Of a DNA stretch of 60,764 nucleotides, positions 31,843 through 42,667 are shown one piece after another. Made by a program: the position numbers and the translations under genes. Each line of letters begins with the position of its first letter. Positions within the stretch are counted from its first letter, which is position 1. This stretch comes from Chara braunii. Taxonomy: Eukaryota; Streptophyta; Charophyceae; Charales; Characeae. Location of the stretch: contig BFEA01000028.1 in NCBI GenBank assembly GCA_003427395.1, positions 122,110 through 182,873 on the forward strand, given 5' to 3'. Below the pieces are notes generated by a model, which saw nothing but the letters and a program-made list of their open reading frames with translations, was not told the DNA's origin and ran no database searches.

Positions 31843-32515
31843 CTGTTGGTACAGATAGAGATTGCATGGATTCCAGAATGAAAAGAACAAAATGCGAACA
31901 AATTGTAACTTCAATGAAATCACACGGTACACATAGAGTAGTGCACAAGTACAAAATCACGTTCGTCTTTAGTGGGTAAGGCACCCCGACCGGTTTCGAC
32001 TGCCGCCACGCGGTCTCCTCAGGGGGAATCCACCCAACTTCACCCGTATGCATATCCTGCCTGCCAAAGTCCCGCTTCTGTCACGTCTACTCCGACCATC
32101 TCCGGAGATGGTGGAGTTCGTCAACGTCAGACCCAAAAAAGACCATTGACTACGTTGTTCCTGTACTTATCCTCGTCCCGTCGTAGCCTAGTGTCGTATG
32201 CTATCGTAGCGTTACCTCGGTATCCGAAAAACATCAAAAAACGCAAAAAACGAAAAAACTCAATCAGGTCACCTGTTCGAAGCCTGTGGTACCCAATCAC
32301 ACTCACTGGTCCTACTCCGAAAGCCAAACTGCCCGTCCAGGTCGCCTGTTCGAGACTTGATACTGAGTCGCCTCTCGAAATCGAACTACCGGTTCGGGTT
32401 GACTGTTCGAAACCATACCTTAGCCTCTGCTAAAAACACTACCGGTTCAGGTCGTCAGTTCGATCCCTGATACCGAAATTCTTACCGGCAAAACTCTTCG
32501 AGACATCCCTGTCCC
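31843..32515 (-). repeat. Pseudo-LTR, upstream copy
   Basis: Direct repeat of 26571-27243 with scattered substitutions and small indels. It lies 5' of the coding region on the element's strand. It holds a hammerhead ribozyme (31973-32036) and four spaced GTTCGA motifs on the plus strand. Confidence 0.88.
31973..32036 (-). ncRNA. Type I hammerhead ribozyme, upstream pseudo-LTR
   Basis: Read 5'-3' on the minus strand. Stem I is UGGGU (with ACCCA) plus CCCC (with GGGG), separated by an internal loop. The core is CUGAGGA, stem II is GACCGC with GCAGUC around GUGGCG, then GAAA. The very short stem III comes from the palindrome ACCGGU, followed by C17. The predicted cleavage triplet is GUC, with the cut between plus positions 31988 and 31987. 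All invariant core bases are present; stem II has one C-A mismatch. Penelope-like elements are known to carry such ribozymes, often with tiny stem III and possible dimeric action. Confidence 0.85.
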
Positions 32516-32528
32516 TATATCTGTATTC

Positions 32529-33046
32529 GGTTTCAATGCATTTGGACCACTAACAAAACACTTGGCAAAAAACACAAAATTTGGAAAACAAATTGGCGAA
32601 CTCTGACAGCTACGGTGAGAAATTCACGGAAAATGACACCACCTATTAACCATATGTGTGCAGTACCGCTTATTGTGTCCATTGGATCCTGGGGCTGTGG
32701 CCTTTACTCTGTCTGTCCGAAAGCTCCTTTCATTCCCATAGCACCGAGCGCTAACTTGCGCTACAGACCAGTCGGTGAGGCCCGGCTGCACTCTGGAGAC
32801 TAGGGCAGCGGCGACCATCGCTGCCCTTGGTCATCCTAACTTCCCGTTAGGTTGCTTTGACCGAACGACGGTGTATGATTCACCTGGCAGATTAGACGAT
32901 GGCATGTGGGTGTTTGGTGCGTAATAAGATATATGGCGGTGCGTTTCTTACAAGTGGGGGCGATAGCTTCAGTGGCACAACCACAACACGATGCGGACGA
33001 CTCGTTATTCACCATTTAGGAGGGCGGTGTACGATTGTGAGGGATT
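32529..33046. other. No supported gene
   Basis: Flank of the Penelope-like insertion. No long frame and no recognisable motif. Confidence 0.4.
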
Positions 33047-33340
33047 GTGGAGGCTATGTCAGCGAAGGGAAGGGATTGGCGCGCGGTCGAAGGGGGGGCG
33101 ATGGCGTTGCTGACCTGGACGGAAAACTCCATGCAGGACATGCTGGAGGTCATTTGGGAATTGGAGGAAGGGCCCGATCCCCGGCTGGAAGACCTCCTTG
33201 ATTGGTGCCAAGCAAAAACCCTCATGCAGCGGTGTTATGCGATCTTTAGGGAGGGGCAGAATTTGTACGATGCGATCATGGCGCAGACTCTTATGATGAC
33301 ATCGCCTAACAACGACACCGGTGACCGTTTCGTCGACTAT
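33047..33340 (+). CDS. Unknown ORF fragment
   Basis: The plus reading EAMSAKGRDWRAVEGG, LLTWTENSMQDMLEVIWE, DLLDWCQAKTLMQRCYAIF looks like real protein (balanced composition, amphipathic helices), but I do not recognise a family. The same frame upstream has a TAG and a TGA, suggesting a decayed longer gene. Downstream it runs into an ACAACGACA-type repeat, where the frame becomes Asn/Asp/Thr-rich and loses meaning. It may be a broken transposon or host gene. Confidence 0.3.
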
Positions 33341-33349
33341 ACATACATC

Positions 33350-33640
33350 TGCGGCGGTGACACTGACAACAACGACACCAACAACAACGACAACAACACC
33401 GGCACGCGCGATACCAAGGATACAACTACATCAGCAAAGGTGTCGACAGGGGCAGTGGCGGCGATGGTGACAACAAAGACTTCGATAACAACCACAACAA
33501 CGACAACACATGTGAAACACGCGACAATAACGACAACAACGACAATACTTACGCCAATGGTGTTATCAGTGGCAGCAGAGGTACAGTGACACCGACAACG
33601 TCAACAACGATGATGACATATAAAACAATAATGACAACAA
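33350..33640. repeat. Degenerate ACAACGACA-type repeat
   Basis: Imperfect repeats of ACA/ACG/ACC triplets over about 290 bp. Open frames here are low-complexity. Confidence 0.65.
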
Positions 33641-34052
33641 CAACGATACTTCTTCGATTACCCCCTCTAGTGGTAGGGGGTTTTCCTTTGCATTTCCAGT
33701 CTTTTGTTGGCATTCGGATAGGGGTGGGTTAGCTGTTGACTAATGGTATAAGGGGATTGCTGGCCTGTGGGTCCCGAGTATGATTGCCATGCACTAGAGA
33801 GGCTAGCTAGATAGGTTTGTGGTTGATAATTAAGGACGACATAAGACTGTGGGCTGTTGCCCCCTCCACTAAAAATGAATTGAGATGTGATTTGCGACAT
33901 ATTAGGGTTAACAATGCAGTAGGTTAATCCTCGTCTGGTATGGGGAAGCAATCAAAGCCTCTGCACAGATGATAGATATATTCACGAGCGGTGTCTGTTG
34001 GGATGGCCACGAGGCCTATCTTCATGTTTGCTATGTTTTCATATCATTGTAC

Positions 34053-34145
34053 AGGGACGCTGCACCCGATTTCCAGCAGGTGATGCTCCCCACCAATAGA
34101 TGGAGCCTTTGTTTTCTCAAAAAAAAAAAAAAAAAAAAAAAAAAA
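34053..34145 (+). repeat. Short SINE-like tail module
   Basis: Starts GGGACGCTGCACCC and holds CTCCCCACCAATAGATGGAG. It passes almost directly into a poly-A (34120-34145) without the hairpin. Confidence 0.8.
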
Positions 34146-34197
34146 GACTGCCTGTATTTCCCACCCTATGGTCAAGCTCTCTTTTGCCGCTAGCCCA

Positions 34198-34429
34198 GCC
34201 AGCTTCCTGGCTGGCCCCCCTAACTTCTTTTGACCGACTGTTTCGTTTAGGTAAGGGTGAGCCATCATTATGAAATGTTTTCGGGCATCTGAACCAATAG
34301 GAGAATGGCTTTTCAGTTTCTGGGAGTTCATAGACCAGTGGGAGGGTGGCTTTTCATTTTACAGAAGTGCATGGAGCAATGGGAGGATGGATGGCTTCTC
34401 ATTTTCTAGACATGCATGGAAATCCCCGG
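34198..34429. repeat. Left half of a repeat split by the Gypsy insertion
   Basis: Matches 49461-49735, including one CCCTAACTTCTTTTGACC and TTTAGGTAAGGGTGAGCC unit and GGAGGATGGATGGCTTCTC. The right half lies at 47923-48050. Its uninterrupted paralogue shows the pre-insertion state. Confidence 0.8.
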
Positions 34430-36923
34430 TGTGACGTCCAACCTCACGCCCAGCGCGACTTCTTGATCGGAGTAGGATGTGGGCCTGGAAGTGCGAAAAG
34501 GGGTGTGCCAAGGATTTTTGGGAAAGTGGGGGAGTCTTAAGGGTATGAACGCAATTAGGCGAATAAGGGGCGCGTGCGCAAGGGACTCAAGGTCCGATGG
34601 GGCCGGGGCACTGTGGGCGACGGCTTACGGGGAAATCCCTCCGCGGTGGAGGTGGTCCCGAAAAGTTAGGCCGTCAGGGGCCGCCACGTGGCACATGCCG
34701 CTGCGTACTTGGGTTGGGCCTTCGGAATTTCGGAGTTCTCTGTTCGTCGCTGCGTCGGCAATTCACGCAAAACGTGCTGGGCCAATAGGGGGCTATGGCC
34801 GGCCACGGAACGACGCTGAGTTGATGATACGGGAGAAGAAGGCGGAAAGGAGGGAAACTGGTGGTGATCTCAACAAATCCCGGGTGGGTGAAATAGTAGG
34901 TGTGGNNNNNNNNNNNNNNNNNNNNNNNNNNNNNNNNNNNNNNNNNNNNNNNNNNNNNNNNNNNNNNNNNNNNNNNNNNNNNNNNNNNNNNNNNNNNNNN
35001 NNNNNNNNNNNNNNNNNNNNNNNNNNNNNNNNNNNNNNNNNNNNNNNNNNNNNNNNNNNNNNNNNNNNNNNNNNNNNNNNNNNNNNNNNNNNNNNGTATC
35101 GCAGCCTTATGAGTTCGTTTATCCAAGGGGTGAAATAATCCGGGTCGTAGGATGAGTCTGAGCTCCAAGATCGCGTCATGGTATCATCGTAGATGGGACA
35201 GCTCGGGTCGGGTTATCGTCACCACGCACGGACACGTGTAGGCCAGGCGAACTTAGTTGTGCCTCACCGCCGCGAATCTTTTTGGGTGGGCAAATTGACG
35301 CATGGGAATCCGTGTAAGGGTGCGACTCGGATCGCGTTTACACGTGTTCTCGTGCGGCATTCGCGGGGCCAGACTTCAGATCGTCTAATTGCTTCGTAAG
35401 TTTCGATTATGCAAGATGCAACCATATCACAACCCCATCGTGAGACAAGCAAAAACGAGAACAAAATCGCTATCGGGGCCAGAGTCTTATCCCATCTACA
35501 GCGGCATCAGGTGCAGGCAAGGATTCGACACAAACAAAAAGCAAGGACAGGGATTTTTTGCGAAAAGATAGACAAGCAGGCATAACCTTCATACATCCAT
35601 ACATTCGACAATCATACACATAATGCAATCGCAAGGACAGGTGTGAACAAAAACCCAAGTCCAGATTCCAGAAAGCCGAAACGAAAATAAGAACGGGCAA
35701 ACCGCCCGGAGCCGCAATCAAAATGTATGTACATAGATGAAGAGGGGGAAGAGACAAAGAAACAGCAAATCTGCGTCCATCGACCTCAACTCTCTTCTCC
35801 TCTCTCTCTCTCTCTTCGATGCGGACAGTCCGTCGTCGCGCACCAACCCACGAAGTTGTCACCCCGCTTAGTCCTCCCGCACCCGTCGGATTCGCCCGTG
35901 CCCATAGTTCGTCGTGGCCCACGTCAATCCCGCGCGTTCGGCACCAGCCCGTCGGGTCGCCCAACTCCTACTCTACTCACCTCTTACTTCGCTCGTGTGC
36001 CGACCCTTCCTGATCGCGCAACCCCGAGCTTCGGACAACGGGTTAAGAGAGATGACTAATCGCGCATTCGAAATTTATAGCGTGCATGCATGCGCGAAGA
36101 ACACGGAATTACCAGGACTTAGAGTGGGGATTAGAGAGCGTGCATGCATGCGCGAAGAACATGAAATTACCAAGACTTAGAGTGGGGATTAGAGAGGGAG
36201 CGCCTGCGTTCTGCATGATCGGCCGAGGTTTGGGGGACGTAACCCTTCTCTACGCATGGGTCCGAGCATGCAAGCAGCGACTTACAAAAATTTCAGCAAA
36301 AGAAAGAGAGGGAGGGCGGGAGAGACGGAGTGCAAGAAGAAAGATACAGTTACAATGTCGCCCTCCCAAAATTACAGTTACACACACGATTAAGGGCGCC
36401 CACTAATCAGAGTACCGTTGCGGCCGCATGAAGAAGCGTGTAGACAAAAGGCGCCGCGCGGCAGGAAAAATCCTCATCACCGAATTCCTAAATTCCTATC
36501 TAATGCGAAAAAGCAAAAAGTACAAATTCCAGAAGGAAAATCCGAAATTCCGAGAGCCATCGGGGCTCGACAAAATTCGAAAAATACTAAAAGAAACTTC
36601 AAAAGAACGAAGCAATTTCCCACGCGATGTCCGCGCCCAAAAGATCGAAACCGAAACGAAAGAAACGTCGTTAATATTTATTAATTGCGCGTGGTGGCGC
36701 GCCAGACATCCATTCGACCAATCAATCAACCGTCCGTCCCAGGACACACCCAGCTCCGAACCCAGACATCCGACAAGAAGCGACGAAAAAGGACAAAAAG
36801 CAAGGGTACTGATGCAATTTTCCACCGATCCCGATCTCCCGTAATTGGCCCAACCTTCCCAGCTTAGGACCCCTCATTGCAATCGCGCAGAAAATCGCGC
36901 GTTACAGAAAGTGGTTCGTCACA
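34430..36923 (-). repeat. 3' LTR of the Gypsy element
   Basis: About 2.5 kb, matching 45404-47922 with scattered substitutions and indels. It has a gap of 190 undetermined bases at 34906-35095, at the same place as in the other LTR. A 58-bp stretch (from GCGTGCATGCATGCGCGAAG) is duplicated here at 36080-36195 but single at 47136-47193. The inner end abuts TATGTGACG, forming the palindrome CGTCACATATGTGACG at 36918-36933. I see no clear polypurine tract. Confidence 0.88.
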
Positions 36924-37162
36924 TATGTGACGCCTAGGGGGTTCCAATATTAGCAAGCTCCTGCTTGCTTGTTGACACGTGTCGATTTCTCTAATCGATC
37001 GACACGCGGAGCACTTATGTCTATGTCACTTACTGTTCAACTTCGTTTGGACATCATCCACGTGGCAACATCGCTCTTCTACTACTTCCTCAGATTGGGT
37101 TCTTGACGATCCAAGGACGGATTCCTTCTCGTGCCGACGCCGCGTCCATTACCGCTGCATCA

Positions 37163-39331
37163 GTAATTAACCGGAAGGGGGAAAGGAAGGCGGTACGCGT
37201 ATGAGGGAGGGCGAGGCGGCTCCATCGTGAGCTCAGGTATGAAGCGCCCGATCGCGGTGAGGTCGTAGGGAAGCTCTTGAAAGCGGACGATGCGATGGAA
37301 GCGGGGGAATCGCTGGCCGCGGCGGGGAAGAGAAGCGAGGTAGTCTGGGTAAAGGGAAACGAGGGTTCGGAGGACGTCGGTGCGAAACCGATCATGGTCT
37401 TCACACGTGGGAAAGGTCCCCGTAACGATGCAGTAAACCTCTATGTGGTTATGGCCTCGCCACGCGGCGCTAAGGAGTAGAACGTGGAGGGGTTAATCGG
37501 GGACAGCGCACCGAGCGGAAGGGTGGGGGTGGACAGTCAGCTCTAGGCGGGCGGAGTAGAAATGTCGGAAGGTGACGATGGGGAAGGGATTACGGGGGAA
37601 GACGACGCGATGGAAATACTGATTGAAAGAGAGATAGCTAAGGGGATGGTGGTATATGGATCGGGGACGAAGGGCGAAGCCCCTCATTGACACGTTGACG
37701 AATTGGGGGACGGGCGGAGGCGGAGGGGGACGGGGATCGGGATCGGGGTCGGCGCCTTGTCGTCGCGGCGCTCGAGGTTGTGGCAGCAAGGTCTCCATAT
37801 TTCGGCTTGGGAGGCTCGGGATCCTTGGAAGGATCGTTCGATTCGGAGTCGATCACCGACCGCTTTCCCTCCGCGACCTCTTTCTTGCGCTACGCGGCAG
37901 CCTCAGGGTCCTCTCGTCGATCCGATCCTGGCACCCACCCGAGCTCGTCGTCGTGCGTCGGCTCTTGGTCGTCTCCGCTTTCCCCTTCTTCGTCGTCGTC
38001 TTCGTCCTCCTCTTCACTTGGCTCGCCCTCATTGTGCTCGCTATAGGCTTTCTCCTCTTCTTCCAAAGTCTCCTCCTCTGCTTCCTCTTCTTCTTCTTCT
38101 TCTTCAGCTTCCGCCGACTCTTCTTCTGCTTCACGTTCTTCTTCCTCGTCCTCGGCCAACCGGACCGCTAATTCCCCGGCCTCTCTCCTCAATTCTCCTT
38201 CCGATTCTTCTTCTGCCTCCTCTTCCGCTCTCAGCGCCGCCCACTCGAGCGCCGTTGGTTGCCGAAAGAAGCGGGGATTAGTCAGGCTATGGATGTCCAG
38301 GTACTCGTTGCGAGAGGGAAAACGACCGTCCGCCCAGCGCTCCTCGATACAAGCCGACCACTGGAGGCTCGGGGCGAGAGTCCTTGAGAGGGTATATGGC
38401 ACGGGCTCTTCGTCGCTCTGAGAGATGATATCGAGGGGGAGTTCATCGGCCAGTCACGCGATCACGATCGTAAGTTCGCGCACGATCTGTGATCAGTTTC
38501 CCCGATCCACTGCTCCAAAGATGAATCCCAGAAGGTCTCCCGCTACGTTGGTCTTCCACGCCTGAATGACGAGCAGCTCCACGGTCTCTGACGCGGGCCT
38601 CCGATCGCCTTCCCACGTCCAGTTCAAATCCACTCGTAGCAGGCAGAATGAGACCTCAACGAACTCTGAACGCCACAACCTCCAACGATCCGGATCAACG
38701 ATAGGTACTGTCAGCGGCTCCAGGCAGAAGGAGAGACAAGGATAGTGAGAGGACTGCCAGAAGATGGGGAAGAGAGAGGGAGGAGAAAACGTCGAGATCG
38801 GCGCGCGGCTCATCTGTGCGGCTGGAAGGGAGCAAGTTCTGGGAGGACGATCGGTGGCTCGCGCAGTGTTGTGCGCAGCGTGTTGACGTCGATGCCGTCG
38901 ACAGGGTAGCACTCGTCACCGTGCCTTGTGGGCCGTCGATCCCAATCAGTGGCCAGATCGCGACCCCACCGGTACAAGGTGCTTTTGATGGTGGCTTGCC
39001 GCGCCGGATCGAAGGCGATGATGTCGCCGCTGAAGACTACCACGGTAGACACGTGGCTAATTCCTGGGGCCGCTCGCCGTTGGAACACCGTTGCCTCGGC
39101 CAGCACCACCACTTGGGGGTTGCTCGTGAACCGGAACTCTGTCGCGCCGTACACACCCTCAGTGCAGAAAAACTGCGCAAGGCGCATGAAGTCAGGGCTG
39201 ATCCGCGGATGATGCACTTGGCGGATGGCTGAGATCTCTCCCCGTGGCATCAGCAACTGATCACTGAAAGCTCGCTCGATGGCGAAGCTCATGGCGATGG
39301 CGGGGGTGACGGAGTGGCAGAGTGGGAGCAA
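37163..39331 (-). pseudogene. Third ORF downstream of Gypsy pol, degraded
   Basis: From an overlap with the end of pol to near the 3' LTR, the minus strand is open in long blocks that shift frame. Block 1 (39331-38810): MSFAIERAFSDQLLMPRGEI and SHVSTVVVFSGDIIAFDPAR. Block 2 (38912-37638, stops at about 38490, 38455 and 37890): WRLWRSEFVEVSFCLLRVDL, a long Glu-rich acidic tract, then KPKYGDLAATTSSAATTRRR. Block 3 (37798-37163, one TAA): RVVFPRNPFPIVTFRHFYSA, IEVYCIVTGTFP, RFHRIVRFQELPYDL. The position corresponds to env or accessory ORFs of other Gypsy elements. I recognise no family and see no signal peptide or membrane segment that would support an envelope. Confidence 0.55.
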
Positions 39332-41058
39332 GAAGGAGAGGGAGATGGCTGAAAGTCAGAGCCGTCGTCGTTGGCTTCCTCAAAAAGAGAGACCGAGGGA
39401 GAAGGAGACGGAGCAGAGGGGAGGAGGCGAAGATAGGACACGTGGCGTGTGATCGGGCGAGCCGATTGGCTGCCAAAGACTTCAGGGGCGAGATGCACGG
39501 TGTCCACGCCGTTGGGGCCAAGCTCGATCACGTGATATCGTCTGAAACATCGTGGCGCTAGCTTACCCTGGCGAGCACATTTCCTCACCTGCACCACGTC
39601 CCCCAATTTGTACTGGGGCCGTGGACCCGCATTCCCATTTCGGGCCTCGTAGCTCCGGACCTGTCGGCCTTGGGCTAGTGCGGTCATTTTCTGTCGTTTT
39701 CGGGCTAGCCTGGGCAGTGACCGTTCCATTAGCTCTAGGTGTCGTTTGGCCTTGTCCCTAGCCGTGGCCCTGGTGGGCCGTCGGTTCAATGTAGACTCAT
39801 CTGGGAGGCTTGGTATCGAAACACAAGCGACGCTATTGGTCCTTGATTGGAAGGGGCTTAACCCCGTCGATTCGTGGGGCGTTCCGCGATGGACCGCCAG
39901 GATGTGATCGACGATATCGGGCCAGGGCCTCGGATCCCGTGCCGCGATGTTTCGTCGCAATGCTATCTTTATCACCCGGTTAGCGTTTTCGACCAGCCCA
40001 TTGGATTGTGACATGTGGGGTGTAGTGTTCCGTATGGCGACGCCATGTATGACCAAATTTCTTAACACTTCTCCCCTGAATTCAGCCCCGTTATCGGTCA
40101 GGATTTCTTCCGTATCCTGATGCATCGCGAGGAAACGGTTGACATGTCGCGCGATTTTCGTGGCCTGCCGTGTGCGACAAGGATACGCTTCGATCCATTT
40201 CGAGAAATGGTCGACAAATACCAATAGGAGTGAATATTCGCAACTATTAGGGCCAGGGGGCACCATTATGTCGGTAGTGTCCATACTTACTCTTTGAAAT
40301 GGCCGTTCAACAACCGTGGGCACTATCGATCTTGGTGGCTGAATCAGCACTTTATCAGCGGCGCAGACTTGACAGTTGGCGACAATGTATTTCACATCGT
40401 CGCGGATATTAGACCAATACCACTCATTTTTGTCGATAGCGGATTCCGTGATTCGTACGGCAAAATGGGCCGTAGTTTCTTCGTGGGCTGTCTTAACCCA
40501 GTCATACCGCAAGAACGGATGCGGTACCACCATCCAAATCCCATTGCCGTCCGTTTTCCATTTTTCCAATCTACCTTCTACCCACCGATAATCCCGAGCC
40601 CTTTCGTTAGCCCTCCTCCGATCTTCCTTGGTGAAATCCTGGAGGTGGTTACCTACTAGGGTGGCAATTAAGGCAATATCAGTCCATACTTCGGCCCTTC
40701 TAAATTTCCGGGTCCTTTCCAACCCTTCTGACGTGGCATCCAAAAAGCGAGCCTCAGTCGGAATCTTGTCGGTCCGGCACAAGGGACATAACCACGGTTT
40801 ACTATCGTTCCTGCATTGGATGCACGAGCCATGGGCTCGCGCGACACATTGTCGGCAATCTATCCAATCTGCATACCCTTCCCTGTTAGGACGCATGGAG
40901 ACCGAATATACGCGGGAGGTAGCTTCGCAAAAATAGCAAAATTTGTCAGGCAGGGACAGGAGAGACGAAGAGGAAGGGGGAGAGAGAGGGGTAGTGGGGT
41001 TACCTCCATCACCCATCGCCACCGTTTTGCTTCTTGTCACGTGGGAGAACTGCCACAT
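39289..41058 (-). pseudogene. pol: Gypsy Pol, PHD-like finger plus integrase
   Basis: An open frame of 589 codons. Residues 41-94 form a Cys/His cluster of PHD type (see separate entry). The integrase follows: HHCC zinc site (H192, H198, C229, C232), catalytic D260 (VSMDTTD), D322 (ILTDNGAEF) and E357 (GLVENANRVI), spacing 34 residues between the last two. The C-terminal part (YKLGDVVQVRK, RCFRRYHVIELGPNGVDTVH) resembles the GPY/F module. No chromodomain is visible; the end is Ser/Pro-rich. It lies in a different frame from RNase H. By itself this segment has no stop, so it is the most intact part of the element. Confidence 0.85.
40777..40938 (-). other. PHD-like zinc finger in Pol
   Basis: Ligand pattern C41-x2-C44-x23-C68-x2-C71-x4-H76-x2-C79-x11-C91-x2-C94, with the signature Trp two residues before the last Cys pair (WLCPLC). 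This matches the C4HC3 order of PHD fingers. An extra Cys (C82) could alter which pair is used. Confidence 0.7.
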
Positions 41059-42628
41059 GTCCGTACTTAGGTTCGTTGGTCAAGTCCGACTCTTTCCACG
41101 GTGTAATTTCCTCGCCTTTTGGTACCTTGGCAGGCCGATGCAGACGTGTCAGTCCGTCCGCGTTGCCGTGTCGCTCTGTCTTTCGATGGACGATATCGAA
41201 GTCGTACTCTTGCAATCGCACCGCCCAATGGCCAATCATGCCCGTGTAGTTGGTGAGCTTCTTCAAAGCTAGCAGAGGTTCGTGATCTGTCACGAGGCGA
41301 AACTTCTGTCCGTAGAGATACGGATGGAAGTGTTGGATTCCCCAAACTACCGCATAGAACTCGCCTTGAGGTGCGGAGTCGTTTCGACGTTCGTCTGGCA
41401 CTGTGCGTGATGCGTACTCGATGACGTATTCGCGACCATCGTTCCCCTTCCGCGCCAGAATAGCGGAAATAGCTTCCGGTTGCCAGTCCGTGATGAGAAT
41501 GAACGATTTCGAGGGGTCCGACCGAATCAAAATAGGGGCCGTCGCCAGAGCGTCCTTGAGGGTTGCAAAGGTCTGTTGGCACTCCGCGCCCCAGCTGAGA
41601 GGCTGGTCCTTCCGTAACAGATTCGTTAGTGGTCGTGCAATCGCGGCAAAACCCTTGATGAAGCGGTGATAGTATGACGCCAACCCCAAGAAGGCTCGAA
41701 CCTGCGTCCGTGACGTGGGAACCGGGGCTTCCTTCACCGCCGTAACTTTCCTCGAGTCTGGCCGCAATCCTCCACGTGTCACGACGTAACCCAAGAACGA
41801 AATTTTCGAGAATAAAAATTCGCTCTTCTCAAGCGCAATCTTGAACCCAGCGTCTCTCAACGCGCCAAATGTCCATTCGATGTGTTGCGCGTGCCCGTGA
41901 TAGGTTTCCGAGTAGACCAGGATATCGTCCATGTACACGATCACGCAGAAGTTAATCATCCCTTGTGTCAGCCGTGTCTTGTTGACGAAATTCTGGAACG
42001 TCATGTTCATCGCTCGCTGAAACGTGGCAGGCGCATTGCAAATCCCCATCGGACACCAAACCCACTGCCACGTGCCCTCAAATAACACAAAGGCCGTTTT
42101 CGGCCGATCTTCTTCCCTTACCAGAATATGATGGAAACCATGCCGAATATCAAACTTGCTAAAATAATTAGCACATCCAATCGCATCCAGCAAATCATCA
42201 ATCCGGGGGAGGGGATACACATCTTTGATCGTGATTTCATTCAGCTTGCGATAATCAATGCAAATGTGAATCGCCCCGTTTTTCTTCGGTACTAACACTA
42301 CGGGAAAGGACCAAGGTCCGGTNGCGGGTTCAATCCAGCCGCTGGCTTCGAACTCCCGAGTTCGTTCGAGAGCCTTTTTGCGTTCAATCAAGGAATACCC
42401 ATAAGGTTTGCAATGAATCGGGGAGTGATTTCCTGTCTAAATTTCATGTTGGATTACTAACGACGACCCAATGTCAGTGTCTGACACACTAATCGCTCCT
42501 TGATACTCCGTTAGAATATCCGCAATTAACCGGTGGGTTTCAGCCGGCACGTACTGTGGGACGTGCAGTTCGAAAAGTTGGTCCCATATCCGAACGTCAA
42601 TCTGTTTCATGCTCGCCTGTTTTGCCAA
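41009..42628 (-). pseudogene. pol: Gypsy Pol, reverse transcriptase and RNase H
   Basis: In the protease frame after a TAG near 42666; another TAG lies at 42434-42436 (HEI-stop-TGNHSP). RT motifs: WSFPVVLVPKKNGAIHICID, LPRIDDLLDAIGCANYFSK, CPMGICNAPATFQRAM, and VYMDDILVYS (catalytic YMDD, about 41924-41935). After the thumb (FLGYVVTRGGLRPD, FLGLASYYHRFIKGFA) the RNase H follows with ITDWQ, QGEFYAVVWG, VTDHEPLLAL and HGNADGLTR, supplying the Asp-Glu-Asp-Asp set. One undetermined base is at 42323. The frame ends at 41009, overlapping the integrase frame by about 50 bp. Confidence 0.9.
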
Positions 42629-42667
42629 GTCAGGTGGAGGCGCCGAGATGAATGAATGGTCCGATCG

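Larger units (their letters stand above)
26570..32515 (-). mobile_element. Penelope-like element (N-terminal GIY-YIG type)
   Basis: The element is about 5.95 kb on the minus strand. It is bounded by a 13-bp direct repeat, TATATCTGTATTC, at 26557-26569 and 32516-32528, read as the target-site duplication. Its two ends carry about 673-bp direct repeats (pseudo-LTRs), each with a hammerhead ribozyme. Between them lies one long reading frame with CCHC knuckle, coiled coil, basic region, GIY-YIG nuclease and reverse transcriptase. Penelope-like elements with the nuclease N-terminal to the RT are known from green algae and invertebrates (Chlamys and Naiad types). Stop codons make this copy inactive. 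Confidence 0.88.

Noticed and set aside
31973-32036. Hammerhead on the plus strand
   Set aside because: The invariant core bases are present only on the minus strand, which is also the element's coding strand.
37656-38281. Plus-strand ORFs opposite the Gypsy third ORF
   Set aside because: They mirror the Glu-rich minus-strand tract (poly-Ser, poly-Leu, poly-Phe readings); the minus strand continues in frame with the rest of the element.
37163-39331. Envelope gene in the Gypsy element
   Set aside because: No signal peptide, membrane anchor or cysteine pattern; the centre is a long Glu-rich tract.
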